Origin: DATDRM01 sp035291705
GTDB taxonomy: Bacteria > Chloroflexota > Anaerolineae > Anaerolineales > UBA4823
Reading direction: 5' to 3'
NCBI GenBank assembly: GCA_035291705.1
Contig: DATDRM010000082.1
Span: 1 to 16,322 of the forward strand
Length of the DNA: 16,322 nucleotides
Part shown: positions 6,641 to 15,223 of the stretch, in pieces
Layout: every line of letters begins with the position of its first letter
Position numbering within the stretch: position 1 is the first letter of the stretch
Program-made: the position numbers and the translations under genes
Notes under the pieces: model-generated
Database searches by the model: none
What the model saw: only the letters and a program-made list of their open reading frames with translations
Told to the model about the DNA's origin: nothing

Positions 6641-7582
6641 ATGGCAATTCTTGCACGCACCCAACAAAAACCAGGTAAAGAACCGATAACTTTTGGCGAC
6701 ACTTTTAAACAGATGCGAAAGCAGTGGAGCGCTTATCTGTCCCTCTCGCCGTGGTTTATTCTGTTCTCGATCTTCACCCTCTTCTCGGTGAGCTTCTCGT
6801 TCTATATCAGCTTCCGCGAGTGGAATATACTCGAGCCGGCCAAGCCATTCGTTGGGCTAGAAAACTACATCCACCTGTTTAAGGACGAAAAATTCTTTCA
6901 GTCGTTGTGGAATACGATCCTGTTCACTGGCTTCGGAGTACCGCTTGGCATGGCTTCTGGCCTGCTCATCGCCCTGTTGCTGAACACCAAGGTGCGCGGC
7001 CAGGGACTTTTCCGTACCTTTTACTATATCCCGGTTATCACGCCGCTGGTGGTTTCGTCTGTGATCTGGAAGTGGATATACCAGGGTGATTATGGCCTGC
7101 TGAACTATTACCTGCTCAGGCTGGGCATCATCAAGGAAAAATTGCTGTGGCTGGCGGACCCGGATCTGGCGATGCCCGCATTGATCATTATGGGCGTGTG
7201 GATGGGCACCGGCGGGATCATGGTGATGTACCTGGCTGGTCTGCAATCGATTCCCGAGGAACTCTACGACGCAGCGAAAGTCGATGGGGCGAACGGCTTT
7301 CAAAGAATGCTTTTCGTCACTGTCCCGCTGCTCTCTCCGACGACGTTTTATGTCTTGATCACATCGATAATCGGATCCTTCCAAGCCTTTGCGCACATCT
7401 ACATCATGACGAACGGCGGACCGCTCGGCCGCACTACCGTGGTCGGTTACTACATTTACCAGAAGGGCTTTCGGCATTTTGAAATGGGCTACGCGTCCGC
7501 CATGGCTTATATCCTGTTCGCGCTGATCCTCATTTTCACTATCATCCAGATGAAATATATAAAAGGCGACATCCAGTATTAA
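6641..7582 (+). CDS. ABC sugar transporter permease, MalF/UgpA type
   Basis: A 313-residue inner-membrane permease with about six hydrophobic helices (roughly residues 37-58, 92-115, 125-146, 178-200, 228-250, 285-305). The cytoplasmic EAA loop EELYDAAKVDGANGFQRM (206-223) docks the ATPase. It is the short form that lacks the large periplasmic insert of enteric MalF. I chose the ATG at 6641 over the in-frame ATG at 6626: the segment between them contains AAAGGAG (6630-6636), which then serves as the ribosome binding site, and the extra MERSD adds nothing family-like. It forms a heterodimer with the next gene's product. The two hairpins upstream probably reduce its expression relative to the binding protein. 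Confidence 0.93.
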   Translation: MAILARTQQKPGKEPITFGDTFKQMRKQWSAYLSLSPWFILFSIFTLFSVSFSFYISFREWNILEPAKPFVGLENYIHLFKDEKFFQSLWNTILFTGFGVPLGMASGLLIALLLNTKVRGQGLFRTFYYIPVITPLVVSSVIWKWIYQGDYGLLNYYLLRLGIIKEKLLWLADPDLAMPALIIMGVWMGTGGIMVMYLAGLQSIPEELYDAAKVDGANGFQRMLFVTVPLLSPTTFYVLITSIIGSFQAFAHIYIMTNGGPLGRTTVVGYYIYQKGFRHFEMGYASAMAYILFALILIFTIIQMKYIKGDIQY

Positions 7583-7614
7583 TTCAGAAAACTTGGGTAA
7601 AGGAGGTTCACACT

Positions 7615-8544
7615 ATGGCAGTTACCACTCAAGAAAAAGAGATCACCAGTGTCCGACCAGTCTCGCGGGTCGATCTCGGTGAAATTTTGAGCCGTCTCGG
7701 GAAATTTCTGGTTTACTTGACATTGGTGATCGGCGTCATTCTGTTCACCGCGCCTTGGGTGTGGATGGTTTCAGCCTCCTTCCAACCCCTGGGTGATATG
7801 TTCAACTGGCCACCCACCTGGTGGCCGGAAAACTTCACCATCGATAATTACCATGACTTTCTGGAAGCCGCTGGCTTAGGGCGCTGGTTCCTGAACAGCG
7901 CGTTCATCGCGATATCGGTAGTGGTTTTGCAGCTGTTCTTCAACTCCCTGGCTGCTTACACCTTTGCTAAGCGCCGCTTCCCGGGCCGGGATGCGATCTT
8001 CGTATTTATGCTGGGCACGCTGATGATCCCGGGCGTAGTGTTCCTGATCCCTAACTACCTGATCCTGCAGCATATCCCTTTCTTCGGGGGGAATAATCTC
8101 CTCGGGCAGGGGGGGCATGGTTGGCTGGATTCGTATTGGGGATTAATCCTGCCTGCCTCGGTCAGTGTGTGGGGCATATTCTTCTTCCGCCAGTACATGA
8201 AATCCATCCCCGACGATCTGATCGATGCTGCCCGCATGGACGGGGCTTCTGAGTTTCGCATTTACTGGCAGGTTGCCCTGCCACTGAGCGGCCCGGCGAT
8301 TGCTTTCAACGCCATCTCTACTTTCACCTGGAACTGGAACGACTTCTTTTGGCCACTGCTGGTCATCAGCAGTGAAAAATTGAAAACGGTGCAGCTCGGT
8401 CTGGCGTTGTATTTTGTCAAGAACCGCACCGCCTGGGATGACGTGATGGCCGGCTCGGTGCTGGCAACGCTGCCCGTGCTACTGATCTTCTTGATCTTCC
8501 AGCGCTACTTTATCCGGGGAATTGCGTTGACCGGGATGAAGTAA
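7615..8544 (+). CDS. ABC sugar transporter permease, MalG/UgpE type
   Basis: A 309-residue partner permease. The first membrane helix is near residues 32-53. The segment FNSLAAYTFAKRRFPGRD (109-126) is typical of MalG-type proteins. Further helices lie at about 127-150, 173-193, 225-250 and 281-300, and the EAA loop DDLIDAARMDGASEF is at 200-214. An AAAGGAGG ribosome binding site (7599-7606) sits eight bases before the ATG. It lies 32 bp after the first permease, so both are translated from one transcript. No ATPase gene follows, which is usual for systems that borrow a shared MsmX/UgpC-type ATPase. Confidence 0.94.
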   Translation: MAVTTQEKEITSVRPVSRVDLGEILSRLGKFLVYLTLVIGVILFTAPWVWMVSASFQPLGDMFNWPPTWWPENFTIDNYHDFLEAAGLGRWFLNSAFIAISVVVLQLFFNSLAAYTFAKRRFPGRDAIFVFMLGTLMIPGVVFLIPNYLILQHIPFFGGNNLLGQGGHGWLDSYWGLILPASVSVWGIFFFRQYMKSIPDDLIDAARMDGASEFRIYWQVALPLSGPAIAFNAISTFTWNWNDFFWPLLVISSEKLKTVQLGLALYFVKNRTAWDDVMAGSVLATLPVLLIFLIFQRYFIRGIALTGMK

Positions 8545-8556
8545 CCGATCGAAAAC

Positions 8557-10713
8557 ATGCGCTCTGGCGCAAACGAGCCGAAGAAAATCACTGCCATGGA
8601 TAAGAACGGGCTCGACCGCAGGAGTTTCTTACGCCTGTGCCTGATAGCTGCGGGGGGAACCCTGGCGGCGGCCTGCAAACCAATTAAGCCCGGATCGGGA
8701 CCCGCCCTAACGTCTCCTCAGCCGAACGGATCAGAGACGATCCCGACCTCAACAAGTCCGCTGCTCACCCCGACCGCCGTAGCGCCAGTCGAGGTCCAGC
8801 TGGAGGGGAGTGATGCAGACGTCTGGATGTGGAACAGGCCTGTCAACGGAAAGGTTATCGGCCCGGACGAATGCCAGACGGTCACGGTCAATGTCAACGG
8901 CCTTAACCTCGAGGCCAGCCGGGAGGGCGCGAATTTTTCAGGCCAGGTGCAATTGTCTGAGGGTGAAAACCACGTCGTAGCGATCTGCAAGCGGGCGAAT
9001 GGGCAGGAGGTCACATCGCAAATGCTGAACTTCACCGAACGACTAAGGCAAAAGCCTAAAGCCGCCATCCGCGCATCGCTTGAAGATGGCAAGTTGGTGC
9101 TCGCTGGCGCGATAAGCCAGCCCGACGAGCGCGATGGGGCAGCCATCATCGAGCACATCTGGTCTGCCCGGCCGGGGAATCCCGCAGCCGTGGAAGTGCA
9201 GGGCGTGGATGGGATGAGCCAGCGCGAGTTTCGCGGCGAGGTGAGCGGCGAGCACATCATCCTGGCCCCTCCTCTCATCGATGGCGAATACTATTTTTCG
9301 TTGCGGATTGTCGACCAGAACGGCAGGCAGGACATCGCCACCACCTATGTTGAGGTAACCGGTGGCAAGGTGCGCATCCCGAACTATGATAAAGAAAATC
9401 CTGCCTGGGTGGAGAAGGCCATTATCTATGGTGTTATTCCCCGCAATTTTGGTAGTCCGGGCTTCAAGGCGATCATGGAGAAGCTGGATTATCTACAAGA
9501 CCTGGGGGTAAACGCTCTCTGGCTGGCGCCGGTGAATGTATCCCCTGATTACGGCTACTCCGTCGTCGATTATTTTGAGCTCAACCCGAGGAACGGGACG
9601 AAGGAGGATTTCCATCGGATGGTGCAGGAAGCCCACGCGCGGGGCCTCCGTATCTTGATGGATTTTGTCCCCAACCATTCGTCAGTCGAGCACCCCTACT
9701 TCCAAGACACCCTGGAGCACGGAGAACAATCCTCATATTGGGATTTCTATGATCGCGACGAGAACGGCTCGGTTACCAACTACTTCGACTGGACACACCT
9801 GCCAAACCTGAATTATGACAATCCCGAAGTCCGGCGCTGGATGATCGAAGCCTTTTGTTATTGGGTGCGGGAATTCGACGTGGATGGATTTCGGGTAGAC
9901 GTGGCCTGGGGCATTAGAGAGCGCCGGCCAGATTTCTGGCCAGAATGGCGCAGCGAGCTAAAACGGATCAAGCCCGATCTTCTGCTCCTGGCAGAGGCCA
10001 GCGCGCGCGATCCCTTCTATTTCGACAATGGTTTCGATGCCGCCTACGACTGGACTGACCAGCTTGGGCATTGGGCCTGGGAGCTGGTCTGGGACTCCTA
10101 TAAACATCGCCTGCTTACGTACAATCTGCATGCTGCTCTGACCAACCGGCCGGACGGTTTCCATCCTGATGCCCTGATCTTCCGTTTTTTGAACAACAAT
10201 GACACCGGGACGCGTTTCATCACCAGTCATGGAGAAGGGATGACGCGGGTAGCGACTACCCTGCTGTTGACTCTTCCTGGGATTCCATGCATCTATACCG
10301 GCGATGAGGTGGGGGAATGGTTCCGCCCTTATTACGATCCACAGCCACTCACTTGGGAAGAGAAGTATCCTGGCCTACGTGAATACCATAAGAAGTTGAT
10401 CGCCCTGCGCAAAGAAATTCCCAGCCTTCATTCACGCCTTTGGATACCATTGAATATCCCATCGATCCCACAGGAGGTCTATGGATATATCCGCTACGTT
10501 GAACCGTCCGGGCAGCCAGTGGTGGTATTGTTAAACTTTTATGAAGAGCCGGCCGAAGTCGAGTTCGAGCTGCCTGAGCAATTCAAATCCCTCACCAGGC
10601 AAGGCTCGTTATCAGATCGCCTGGCAGACGAACTCATTCGGGTCGGTACGTCAGACATCGTAAAAGTGCCAGTCCCTGGCCTATCTGCCAGGATTCTGGT
10701 GGAGAGAGACTAA
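8557..10713 (+). CDS. Surface GH13 alpha-amylase-type enzyme, Tat-exported lipoprotein
   Basis: Up to 718 residues. The N-terminus carries a twin-arginine motif DRRSFLRL (20-27), a hydrophobic stretch and a lipobox ending LAAAC (Cys40), so the enzyme should be folded, Tat-exported and lipid-anchored outside. An ATG at 8596 gives a more typical seven-residue n-region and may be the real start; neither start has a good ribosome binding site. A Ser/Thr/Pro linker (41-75) and beta-rich accessory domains (about 78-270) precede the (beta/alpha)8 domain (about 285-600). Conserved regions are DFVPNH (369-374), GFRVDVAWG with nucleophile Asp448, LLLAEAS with acid/base Glu480, and FLNNNDTGTR with Asp549. 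The region-IV His before that Asp is Asn here. A short beta domain closes the protein. It should cut alpha-1,4 (or 1,6) glucans into importable oligosaccharides. It lies 12 bp behind the permease gene. Confidence 0.92.
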   Translation: MRSGANEPKKITAMDKNGLDRRSFLRLCLIAAGGTLAAACKPIKPGSGPALTSPQPNGSETIPTSTSPLLTPTAVAPVEVQLEGSDADVWMWNRPVNGKVIGPDECQTVTVNVNGLNLEASREGANFSGQVQLSEGENHVVAICKRANGQEVTSQMLNFTERLRQKPKAAIRASLEDGKLVLAGAISQPDERDGAAIIEHIWSARPGNPAAVEVQGVDGMSQREFRGEVSGEHIILAPPLIDGEYYFSLRIVDQNGRQDIATTYVEVTGGKVRIPNYDKENPAWVEKAIIYGVIPRNFGSPGFKAIMEKLDYLQDLGVNALWLAPVNVSPDYGYSVVDYFELNPRNGTKEDFHRMVQEAHARGLRILMDFVPNHSSVEHPYFQDTLEHGEQSSYWDFYDRDENGSVTNYFDWTHLPNLNYDNPEVRRWMIEAFCYWVREFDVDGFRVDVAWGIRERRPDFWPEWRSELKRIKPDLLLLAEASARDPFYFDNGFDAAYDWTDQLGHWAWELVWDSYKHRLLTYNLHAALTNRPDGFHPDALIFRFLNNNDTGTRFITSHGEGMTRVATTLLLTLPGIPCIYTGDEVGEWFRPYYDPQPLTWEEKYPGLREYHKKLIALRKEIPSLHSRLWIPLNIPSIPQEVYGYIRYVEPSGQPVVVLLNFYEEPAEVEFELPEQFKSLTRQGSLSDRLADELIRVGTSDIVKVPVPGLSARILVERD

Positions 10714-10737
10714 ACCAATCAAGGATGGAACAAGAAA

Positions 10738-11688
10738 ATGAAGATTGCACTGCTGAAAGCACCTTATACCTTTGACATTGTCGATGAGCCTGTACCGCAG
10801 ACCAGGCCGGATGAAGTGCTGGTGCGGGTGGCGGCCTGCGGTGTTTGCACCTCCGAATTGGACATGTGGGAAGGGAAATCTGGGAAAGAAATCTTCCCGC
10901 GCTTCCCCGGCCACGAAGTAAGCGGAGTGATTGAGCAGGTCGGAGCAAAAGTGAGCGGCCTGGAGCCTGGTGAGCCGGTCGCGTTGTGGGTCACTTCGCG
11001 AGGTTACGCCGAGTACGTTGCAGCCAAGGCCGAGTACTGTTTCCCGGTCGGAAATGTGCCGTTGGATACTGCTCTGATTGAGCCGCTCATGTGCGCGGTC
11101 AATACCATCGAACTGGCCAACGTTTCCCTGGGAGACGATGTCGTCATCATCGGCGCCGGTTTCATGGGCAACCTGGTGCAGATGCTGGCAGAGCTTCAGG
11201 GGCCGCGCCACCTGATTGTGGCCGATACCCGCCAGGACGCCTTAGAGCGAGCAAAGCGGTTAGGCGCCACACATATCGTCAACGTGGGTCAAGAATCTCT
11301 GACTGAGGTGGTCAAGGAACTGACTGGCGGGCAGGGCGCGGATGTCAGCTTCGAAGTAACCGGGGTGCAAGCGCCGCTGCAGATGCTGGGCGAGGTAACG
11401 CGCATGAGTGGTAAAGTCGTGATTGTCGGATACCACCAGGGAGGGATGCGTGAGATCGCGCTGGCGCACTGGAACTGGATGGCATTCCAAATCATCAACG
11501 CTCATTTTCGAGAGGTCTCAACCATCTTGCGCGGCATGCGCATCGGCGTAAGGTTGCTTACAGCAGGGCGGCTTTCGCTGGCTGAACTTGTCACCCATCG
11601 CTTCTCGCTGCCCGAGATAAATCAGGCGTTTCGCACCGCCCACGAAAAACCTGCCGGTTTTGTAAAATCTACTGTTGTCATGGATTGA
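10738..11688 (+). CDS. Zinc-type medium-chain alcohol/polyol dehydrogenase
   Basis: A 316-residue member of the medium-chain dehydrogenase family, shorter than the usual 340-350. Catalytic zinc ligands are Cys34 (AACGVCTSE) and His59-Glu60 (PGHEV), with the conserved Glu115 in LIEPLMCAVN. The structural-zinc lobe with its four cysteines is absent, which explains the shorter length. The Rossmann fold shows GAGFMG (139-144), and Asp163 at the end of the second strand suggests preference for NAD over NADP. It probably oxidises or reduces a sugar, polyol or inositol-type compound released by the neighbouring enzymes. AAGGATGG (10721-10728) precedes the ATG by nine bases, and the gap to the amylase gene is 24 bp. 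Family sure, substrate unknown. Confidence 0.9.
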   Translation: MKIALLKAPYTFDIVDEPVPQTRPDEVLVRVAACGVCTSELDMWEGKSGKEIFPRFPGHEVSGVIEQVGAKVSGLEPGEPVALWVTSRGYAEYVAAKAEYCFPVGNVPLDTALIEPLMCAVNTIELANVSLGDDVVIIGAGFMGNLVQMLAELQGPRHLIVADTRQDALERAKRLGATHIVNVGQESLTEVVKELTGGQGADVSFEVTGVQAPLQMLGEVTRMSGKVVIVGYHQGGMREIALAHWNWMAFQIINAHFREVSTILRGMRIGVRLLTAGRLSLAELVTHRFSLPEINQAFRTAHEKPAGFVKSTVVMD

Positions 11689-11740
11689 GTCGCCTGGTGG
11701 AAAACCAAACCCCTCCTCGCCAAAGTTGGGAGAGGAAAAT

Positions 11741-11797
11741 ATGAGTTATGGAGTGAATGATGTCGTTACCTATGCCCTGGCCCAGGATTCCGCTTGA
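11741..11797 (+). CDS. Possible 18-codon leader peptide overlapping the GH106 start
   Basis: An ATG at 11741 follows GAGAGGAAA (11730-11738), a better ribosome binding site than the one used by the large gene. It opens an 18-residue reading frame that ends in TGA at 11795-11797, overlapping the first codons of the GH106 gene in another frame. It could couple translation, or be chance. The encoded residues resemble nothing I know. Confidence 0.2.
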   Translation: MSYGVNDVVTYALAQDSA

Positions 11798-14700
11798 TCT
11801 TCAACATTTTCAATTGCCGCCTCGTGAATACGGCATCCTACCATTCTGGTTCTTGAACGGTGAACTTAACCCGGAGGAGATGCGCTATCAAATCCGGGAA
11901 TTCTTTGAAAAGGGAATGCCAGGGATAATCCTGCATGGACGTTATGGCCTAGAAATTCCTTACATAACCCCGACTTATTTAGACCGGATCAGATTCGCGG
12001 TTGAAGAGGCCGAGAAACTGGGATTGAAGACCTGGATTTACGACGAGATGAACTGGCCGAGCGGTACTGCCGATAAGCGCGTGCTCCAGGCCCGGCCAGA
12101 TCTTGCCCAACGTTACATTGAATGCATCAACTTCACCGTGCGTGGCCCCTGGTTTACCTACCTGACCGGCGCGGATAGCCGCTATCTGGACTTCGAGCAC
12201 TCCACACCAGTGGCCGCCTTCGCGATCCGCCTGGACGGAGGCGACAGGCAGGTCGTTGATTTAACCCCCAACCTGTCCTTCGTCAATGTCATCCCCTGGG
12301 AAGCGCCGGCCGGAAACTGGCGGCTGGTCTACATCGTTGAGAAGGAGGCCGATTACTACATCGACGCGCTAAACCCGGAATCGACCAAGGAGTTTTTACG
12401 CCTGGGGTATGAGCCGTATGCTCAGGCTGTAGAGAGATGGATGGCGTCGCAGATGTTGGGCTTCTACACCGACGAGCCAGCCATGCACTACTTCCTGAGC
12501 GGCGCAGACAACGCTGTCGTTCCCTGGACGAAGGATATGTTCCGCCGCTTTCAGGAGCGCAATGGCTATAACTTGCGACCCCGCCTGCCTGACCTGTTCT
12601 TCGACCTCAGCCCGGAAAGCGCCCGTGTGCGGTATGATTTCTACAACACTCTGACTGATTTCTACAGCCAGGCTTTCTACCAGCAAATTCATACCTGGTG
12701 CCAGGCGCACAATGTGCTTTTCACCGGTCACCTGCTCTACGAGGAGGGCGTGCGCGGCATGATCCGGGTAGAGGGTAACCTCTTCAGGCACTACCAGCAC
12801 ATGGACGTGGTCGGCGTTGACCATCTCTACCCGATTATCGGTACTCGCGACCGCCCGAGCGAGCATGTCGCCATGAAGGTAGCCAGCTCGGCCGCCCACC
12901 AGCTGGGCAGCCCGCGGCTACTTTGCGAATCCTTCGGTGGCATCTTCATGGATGCTACCATGCAGCGCATGAAGTGGATCGCCGACTGGGAATACGTGCT
13001 GGGCGTCAACCTGCTTAACCCGCACGGCTTCCATTACACACTAGAGGGGCCACGCAAGCGCGATTGGCCGCCCTCCATGTTCTACCAGTACCCATGGTGG
13101 CGGTACTATGGTGAGTTCTCCAATTACATTAGCCGGTTGAGTCATCTTCTTAGCGGCGGGCGGCACATTGCCAAAGTGGCTGTGCTGTGGCCGATTAACG
13201 CCATGTTCGCCGTCTACATCCCTCAGCATCGCACGCCAATGGGCGAGCGATTGGAGAATGATACTTACGCTCTCACCGATCTGCTCCTACGCCTGCACTA
13301 TGATTTTGATTACTTAGACGAGGATCTGCTGGCCAGTGCGGAGCTGGTAGGGAGCTCCCTGCGGGTGCATGACGAAGCCTATGAGCTGCTCATCCTGCCG
13401 CCCATTACGCATCTCAAGCTGGACACCGTCGAGCGGCTGGAACAGTATGTAGCCCAAGGCGGGAAGGTGCTTGGTATGGTCTTCCTACCTGACCGGGCGT
13501 TCAGCCAGGATAGTCTCGTGGATATCTCGGATCGTATGCAGACCCTCTTCGGCGTGAACCCTGCCGAGACTCAACAGAATTACCGTCAGGCCCAGGAGAT
13601 CGAGCTCATCGAGCGCGCCTCCCCGAGCGGGGGTAAAGCCGGCTTTCTGCGCAGCTACGCCCTGGCCCGCCATCTGCCCATGCGCCTGCAATGGGAATTG
13701 GGTACCCCCGGCCAGCCAGAAAGCCCCTTGCTCGTGGTCGAAACGGGGAGCAGCGAGGTCAGCCGCTATTATTTCGCCCAGGCCGATCGCGAACGCCAGG
13801 AAATCACTGGAGAAGTGAACCAGGAACGCCAGGCGATGGCGGATGCCATGCGTGCAGTTTTGAACAGTCTGGTTACCCCTGATGTGACCATCGATCATCC
13901 GGATGTCTTTTACCTGCACCGGATAAACGACGATCAGGACATTTACTTCTTTGTCAACCCTACGTTCAATGGTATTTCTGCGAGGGTATCCATCGCGGGA
14001 GAGGTCCAACCAGTGAGGTGGGATCCGTCGACAGGTAAAGAGCACCCCATCGTCCCATTCCAGGCAATAGACGGGAGGACGCACTTTCAGATCGACCTGT
14101 CGCAAGTCGGCTCAGCTTTTGTCTTGACCCGTCCGGGCGGCGGCATTCAAATTTTGGAGACCAACTTGAGGTTCGATTCCCTCGATCCTGGTGCTGGTGG
14201 TGGGCGGATCACCGGATATGGGCCAACATCAGAAGGATTCATTGTTTTGGAGCAGGGCGGAAAGCGGATCCGAAAAACAGCGCGGGGAAAGATCCCATCT
14301 GAGCCGATCCTATTAGGCGGCGAGTGGGAGTTCCAGGCAGAAGCCGCTAACGCTCTAGTGATCGGAAATTGGCTGGCGACGCAGGAGGAGCCCGGGAGGG
14401 ACCGGAAATTATATACTTCTCCGTTAGCCGAGCCAGCCGCTGGCTGGCTGCCAATGGTCCCTGGTGCCTGGACTTACCAGCTGCCGGCTGAGCCTGATCT
14501 GCCCTATCCGACCCCGGTCTGGTACCAGATTCGTTTCCTGGCAGACTACCTACCACCGCATGTTGACCTGATCGTGGACGGGTTTGCTGGCTCTGATTGG
14601 GAATTGCATATCAATGGGCAGCCAGTCACTTCGGCACCAGTCCGGAGCGCCTTCGACAGCCAGATGAAAGCAGTTGACATTACTCTCCATCTCCAGCGCG

Positions 14701-15185
14701 GCGATAACCTGATCGCCCTGCGACTGGTGGTCACAAAATCCACGGACGGTTTGCTGGACCTGCTGAAGATCACCGGCGATTTCAGCCTGGACCTACTTGG
14801 CGATGGCCGTTACCAAATCTCAGCTCCACGCAGTACGCTCCAACCCCAATCCTGGACGGAGCAGGGATACCCCTTCTATTCCGGTCTGGCTGTTTATTCC
14901 CGGCGTTTCCAACTTCCCGAAGCATTCCTGAGCCAACGGGTGTTCTTGCAAGCGGAGCTCCAGGACGACGCGCTAGAGGTGCTGGTAAATGGGCAGCCTG
15001 CGGGCATACGTCTGTGGCCGGGGTATGATATCGAGGTCACGCAACTGCTGAAACCGGGCGAGAACTTGCTGGAGTTGCGAGTAGCCAATACGCTGGTCAA
15101 CCTGCTAGAGGCCGTCCAGCGACCATCTGGTCTCTGCGGGGCCCCGCGCCTGGTTGGATACCAGCAGTTCACTTTCGATCTATGA
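11757..15185 (+). CDS. GH106-type glycoside hydrolase (alpha-L-rhamnosidase family), cytoplasmic
   Basis: A 1142-residue protein. The N-terminus matches GH106 enzymes: ILPFWFLNGELNPEEMRYQI (27-46), a GIILHGRYGLEIPYIT segment, then YDEMNWPSGTADKRV (95-109). Candidate catalytic-domain carboxylates are in FYTDEP (236-241), LLYEEG (326-331) and LCESFGG (389-395). The C-terminal third contains beta-sandwich, sugar-binding-like modules: LHINGQPV, then LEVLVNGQPAG and GENLLELRVANTL, ending in a GLCGAPRLVGY motif often seen in this family. GH106 enzymes remove alpha-L-rhamnose from pectic or flavonoid glycosides by inversion. No signal peptide is visible, so it acts on imported oligosaccharides. ATG at 11760 fits the GGAG at 11750-11753 slightly better than ATG 11757. 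The stop TGA overlaps an ATG of the next frame (ATGA). Rhamnose specificity is inferred from the family only. Confidence 0.85.
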   Translation: MMSLPMPWPRIPLDLQHFQLPPREYGILPFWFLNGELNPEEMRYQIREFFEKGMPGIILHGRYGLEIPYITPTYLDRIRFAVEEAEKLGLKTWIYDEMNWPSGTADKRVLQARPDLAQRYIECINFTVRGPWFTYLTGADSRYLDFEHSTPVAAFAIRLDGGDRQVVDLTPNLSFVNVIPWEAPAGNWRLVYIVEKEADYYIDALNPESTKEFLRLGYEPYAQAVERWMASQMLGFYTDEPAMHYFLSGADNAVVPWTKDMFRRFQERNGYNLRPRLPDLFFDLSPESARVRYDFYNTLTDFYSQAFYQQIHTWCQAHNVLFTGHLLYEEGVRGMIRVEGNLFRHYQHMDVVGVDHLYPIIGTRDRPSEHVAMKVASSAAHQLGSPRLLCESFGGIFMDATMQRMKWIADWEYVLGVNLLNPHGFHYTLEGPRKRDWPPSMFYQYPWWRYYGEFSNYISRLSHLLSGGRHIAKVAVLWPINAMFAVYIPQHRTPMGERLENDTYALTDLLLRLHYDFDYLDEDLLASAELVGSSLRVHDEAYELLILPPITHLKLDTVERLEQYVAQGGKVLGMVFLPDRAFSQDSLVDISDRMQTLFGVNPAETQQNYRQAQEIELIERASPSGGKAGFLRSYALARHLPMRLQWELGTPGQPESPLLVVETGSSEVSRYYFAQADRERQEITGEVNQERQAMADAMRAVLNSLVTPDVTIDHPDVFYLHRINDDQDIYFFVNPTFNGISARVSIAGEVQPVRWDPSTGKEHPIVPFQAIDGRTHFQIDLSQVGSAFVLTRPGGGIQILETNLRFDSLDPGAGGGRITGYGPTSEGFIVLEQGGKRIRKTARGKIPSEPILLGGEWEFQAEAANALVIGNWLATQEEPGRDRKLYTSPLAEPAAGWLPMVPGAWTYQLPAEPDLPYPTPVWYQIRFLADYLPPHVDLIVDGFAGSDWELHINGQPVTSAPVRSAFDSQMKAVDITLHLQRGDNLIALRLVVTKSTDGLLDLLKITGDFSLDLLGDGRYQISAPRSTLQPQSWTEQGYPFYSGLAVYSRRFQLPEAFLSQRVFLQAELQDDALEVLVNGQPAGIRLWPGYDIEVTQLLKPGENLLELRVANTLVNLLEAVQRPSGLCGAPRLVGYQQFTFDL

Positions 15186-15207
15186 TAATGAGGGATTTAC
15201 TGGATAG

Positions 15208-15218
15208 TAAGGAGGAGG
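15208..15218 (+). promoter_or_regulatory. Shine-Dalgarno that decides a GTG start
   Basis: TAAGGAGGAGG lies five bases before the GTG at 15224 and inside the longer in-frame reading from ATG 15182. A site this strong, placed correctly, argues that GTG 15224 is the true start of the AllA-like gene. Confidence 0.75.
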
Positions 15219-15223
15219 CATCC

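Noticed and set aside
6857..7477. 206-codon leftward ORF opposite the first permease
   Set aside because: Its translation is rich in His, Gln and Arg, as expected from reading a membrane-protein gene backwards. The plus strand has the EAA loop and membrane helices.
8718..9278. 186-codon leftward ORF opposite the amylase N-terminal region
   Set aside because: It is a Ser/Thr-rich shadow frame with no motif, and the plus strand reads continuously through a lipoprotein GH13.
11709..11737. Imperfect CCCCTCC...GGGAGAGG inverted repeat before the GH106 gene
   Set aside because: The pairing is broken by mismatches and no U-tract follows. It may be a worn copy of a dispersed intergenic hairpin, but one copy is not enough to say so.
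13485..14105. 206-codon leftward ORF inside the GH106 gene
   Set aside because: It is an antisense shadow in GC-rich coding sequence, with no recognisable domain, no ribosome binding site logic and no neighbours on that strand.
15182..15223. ATG at 15182 (ATGA overlap with the GH106 stop) as the start of the AllA-like gene
   Set aside because: The overlap is suggestive of coupling, but the strong TAAGGAGGAGG before GTG 15224 and the AllA-like N-terminus from that GTG argue for the shorter protein.
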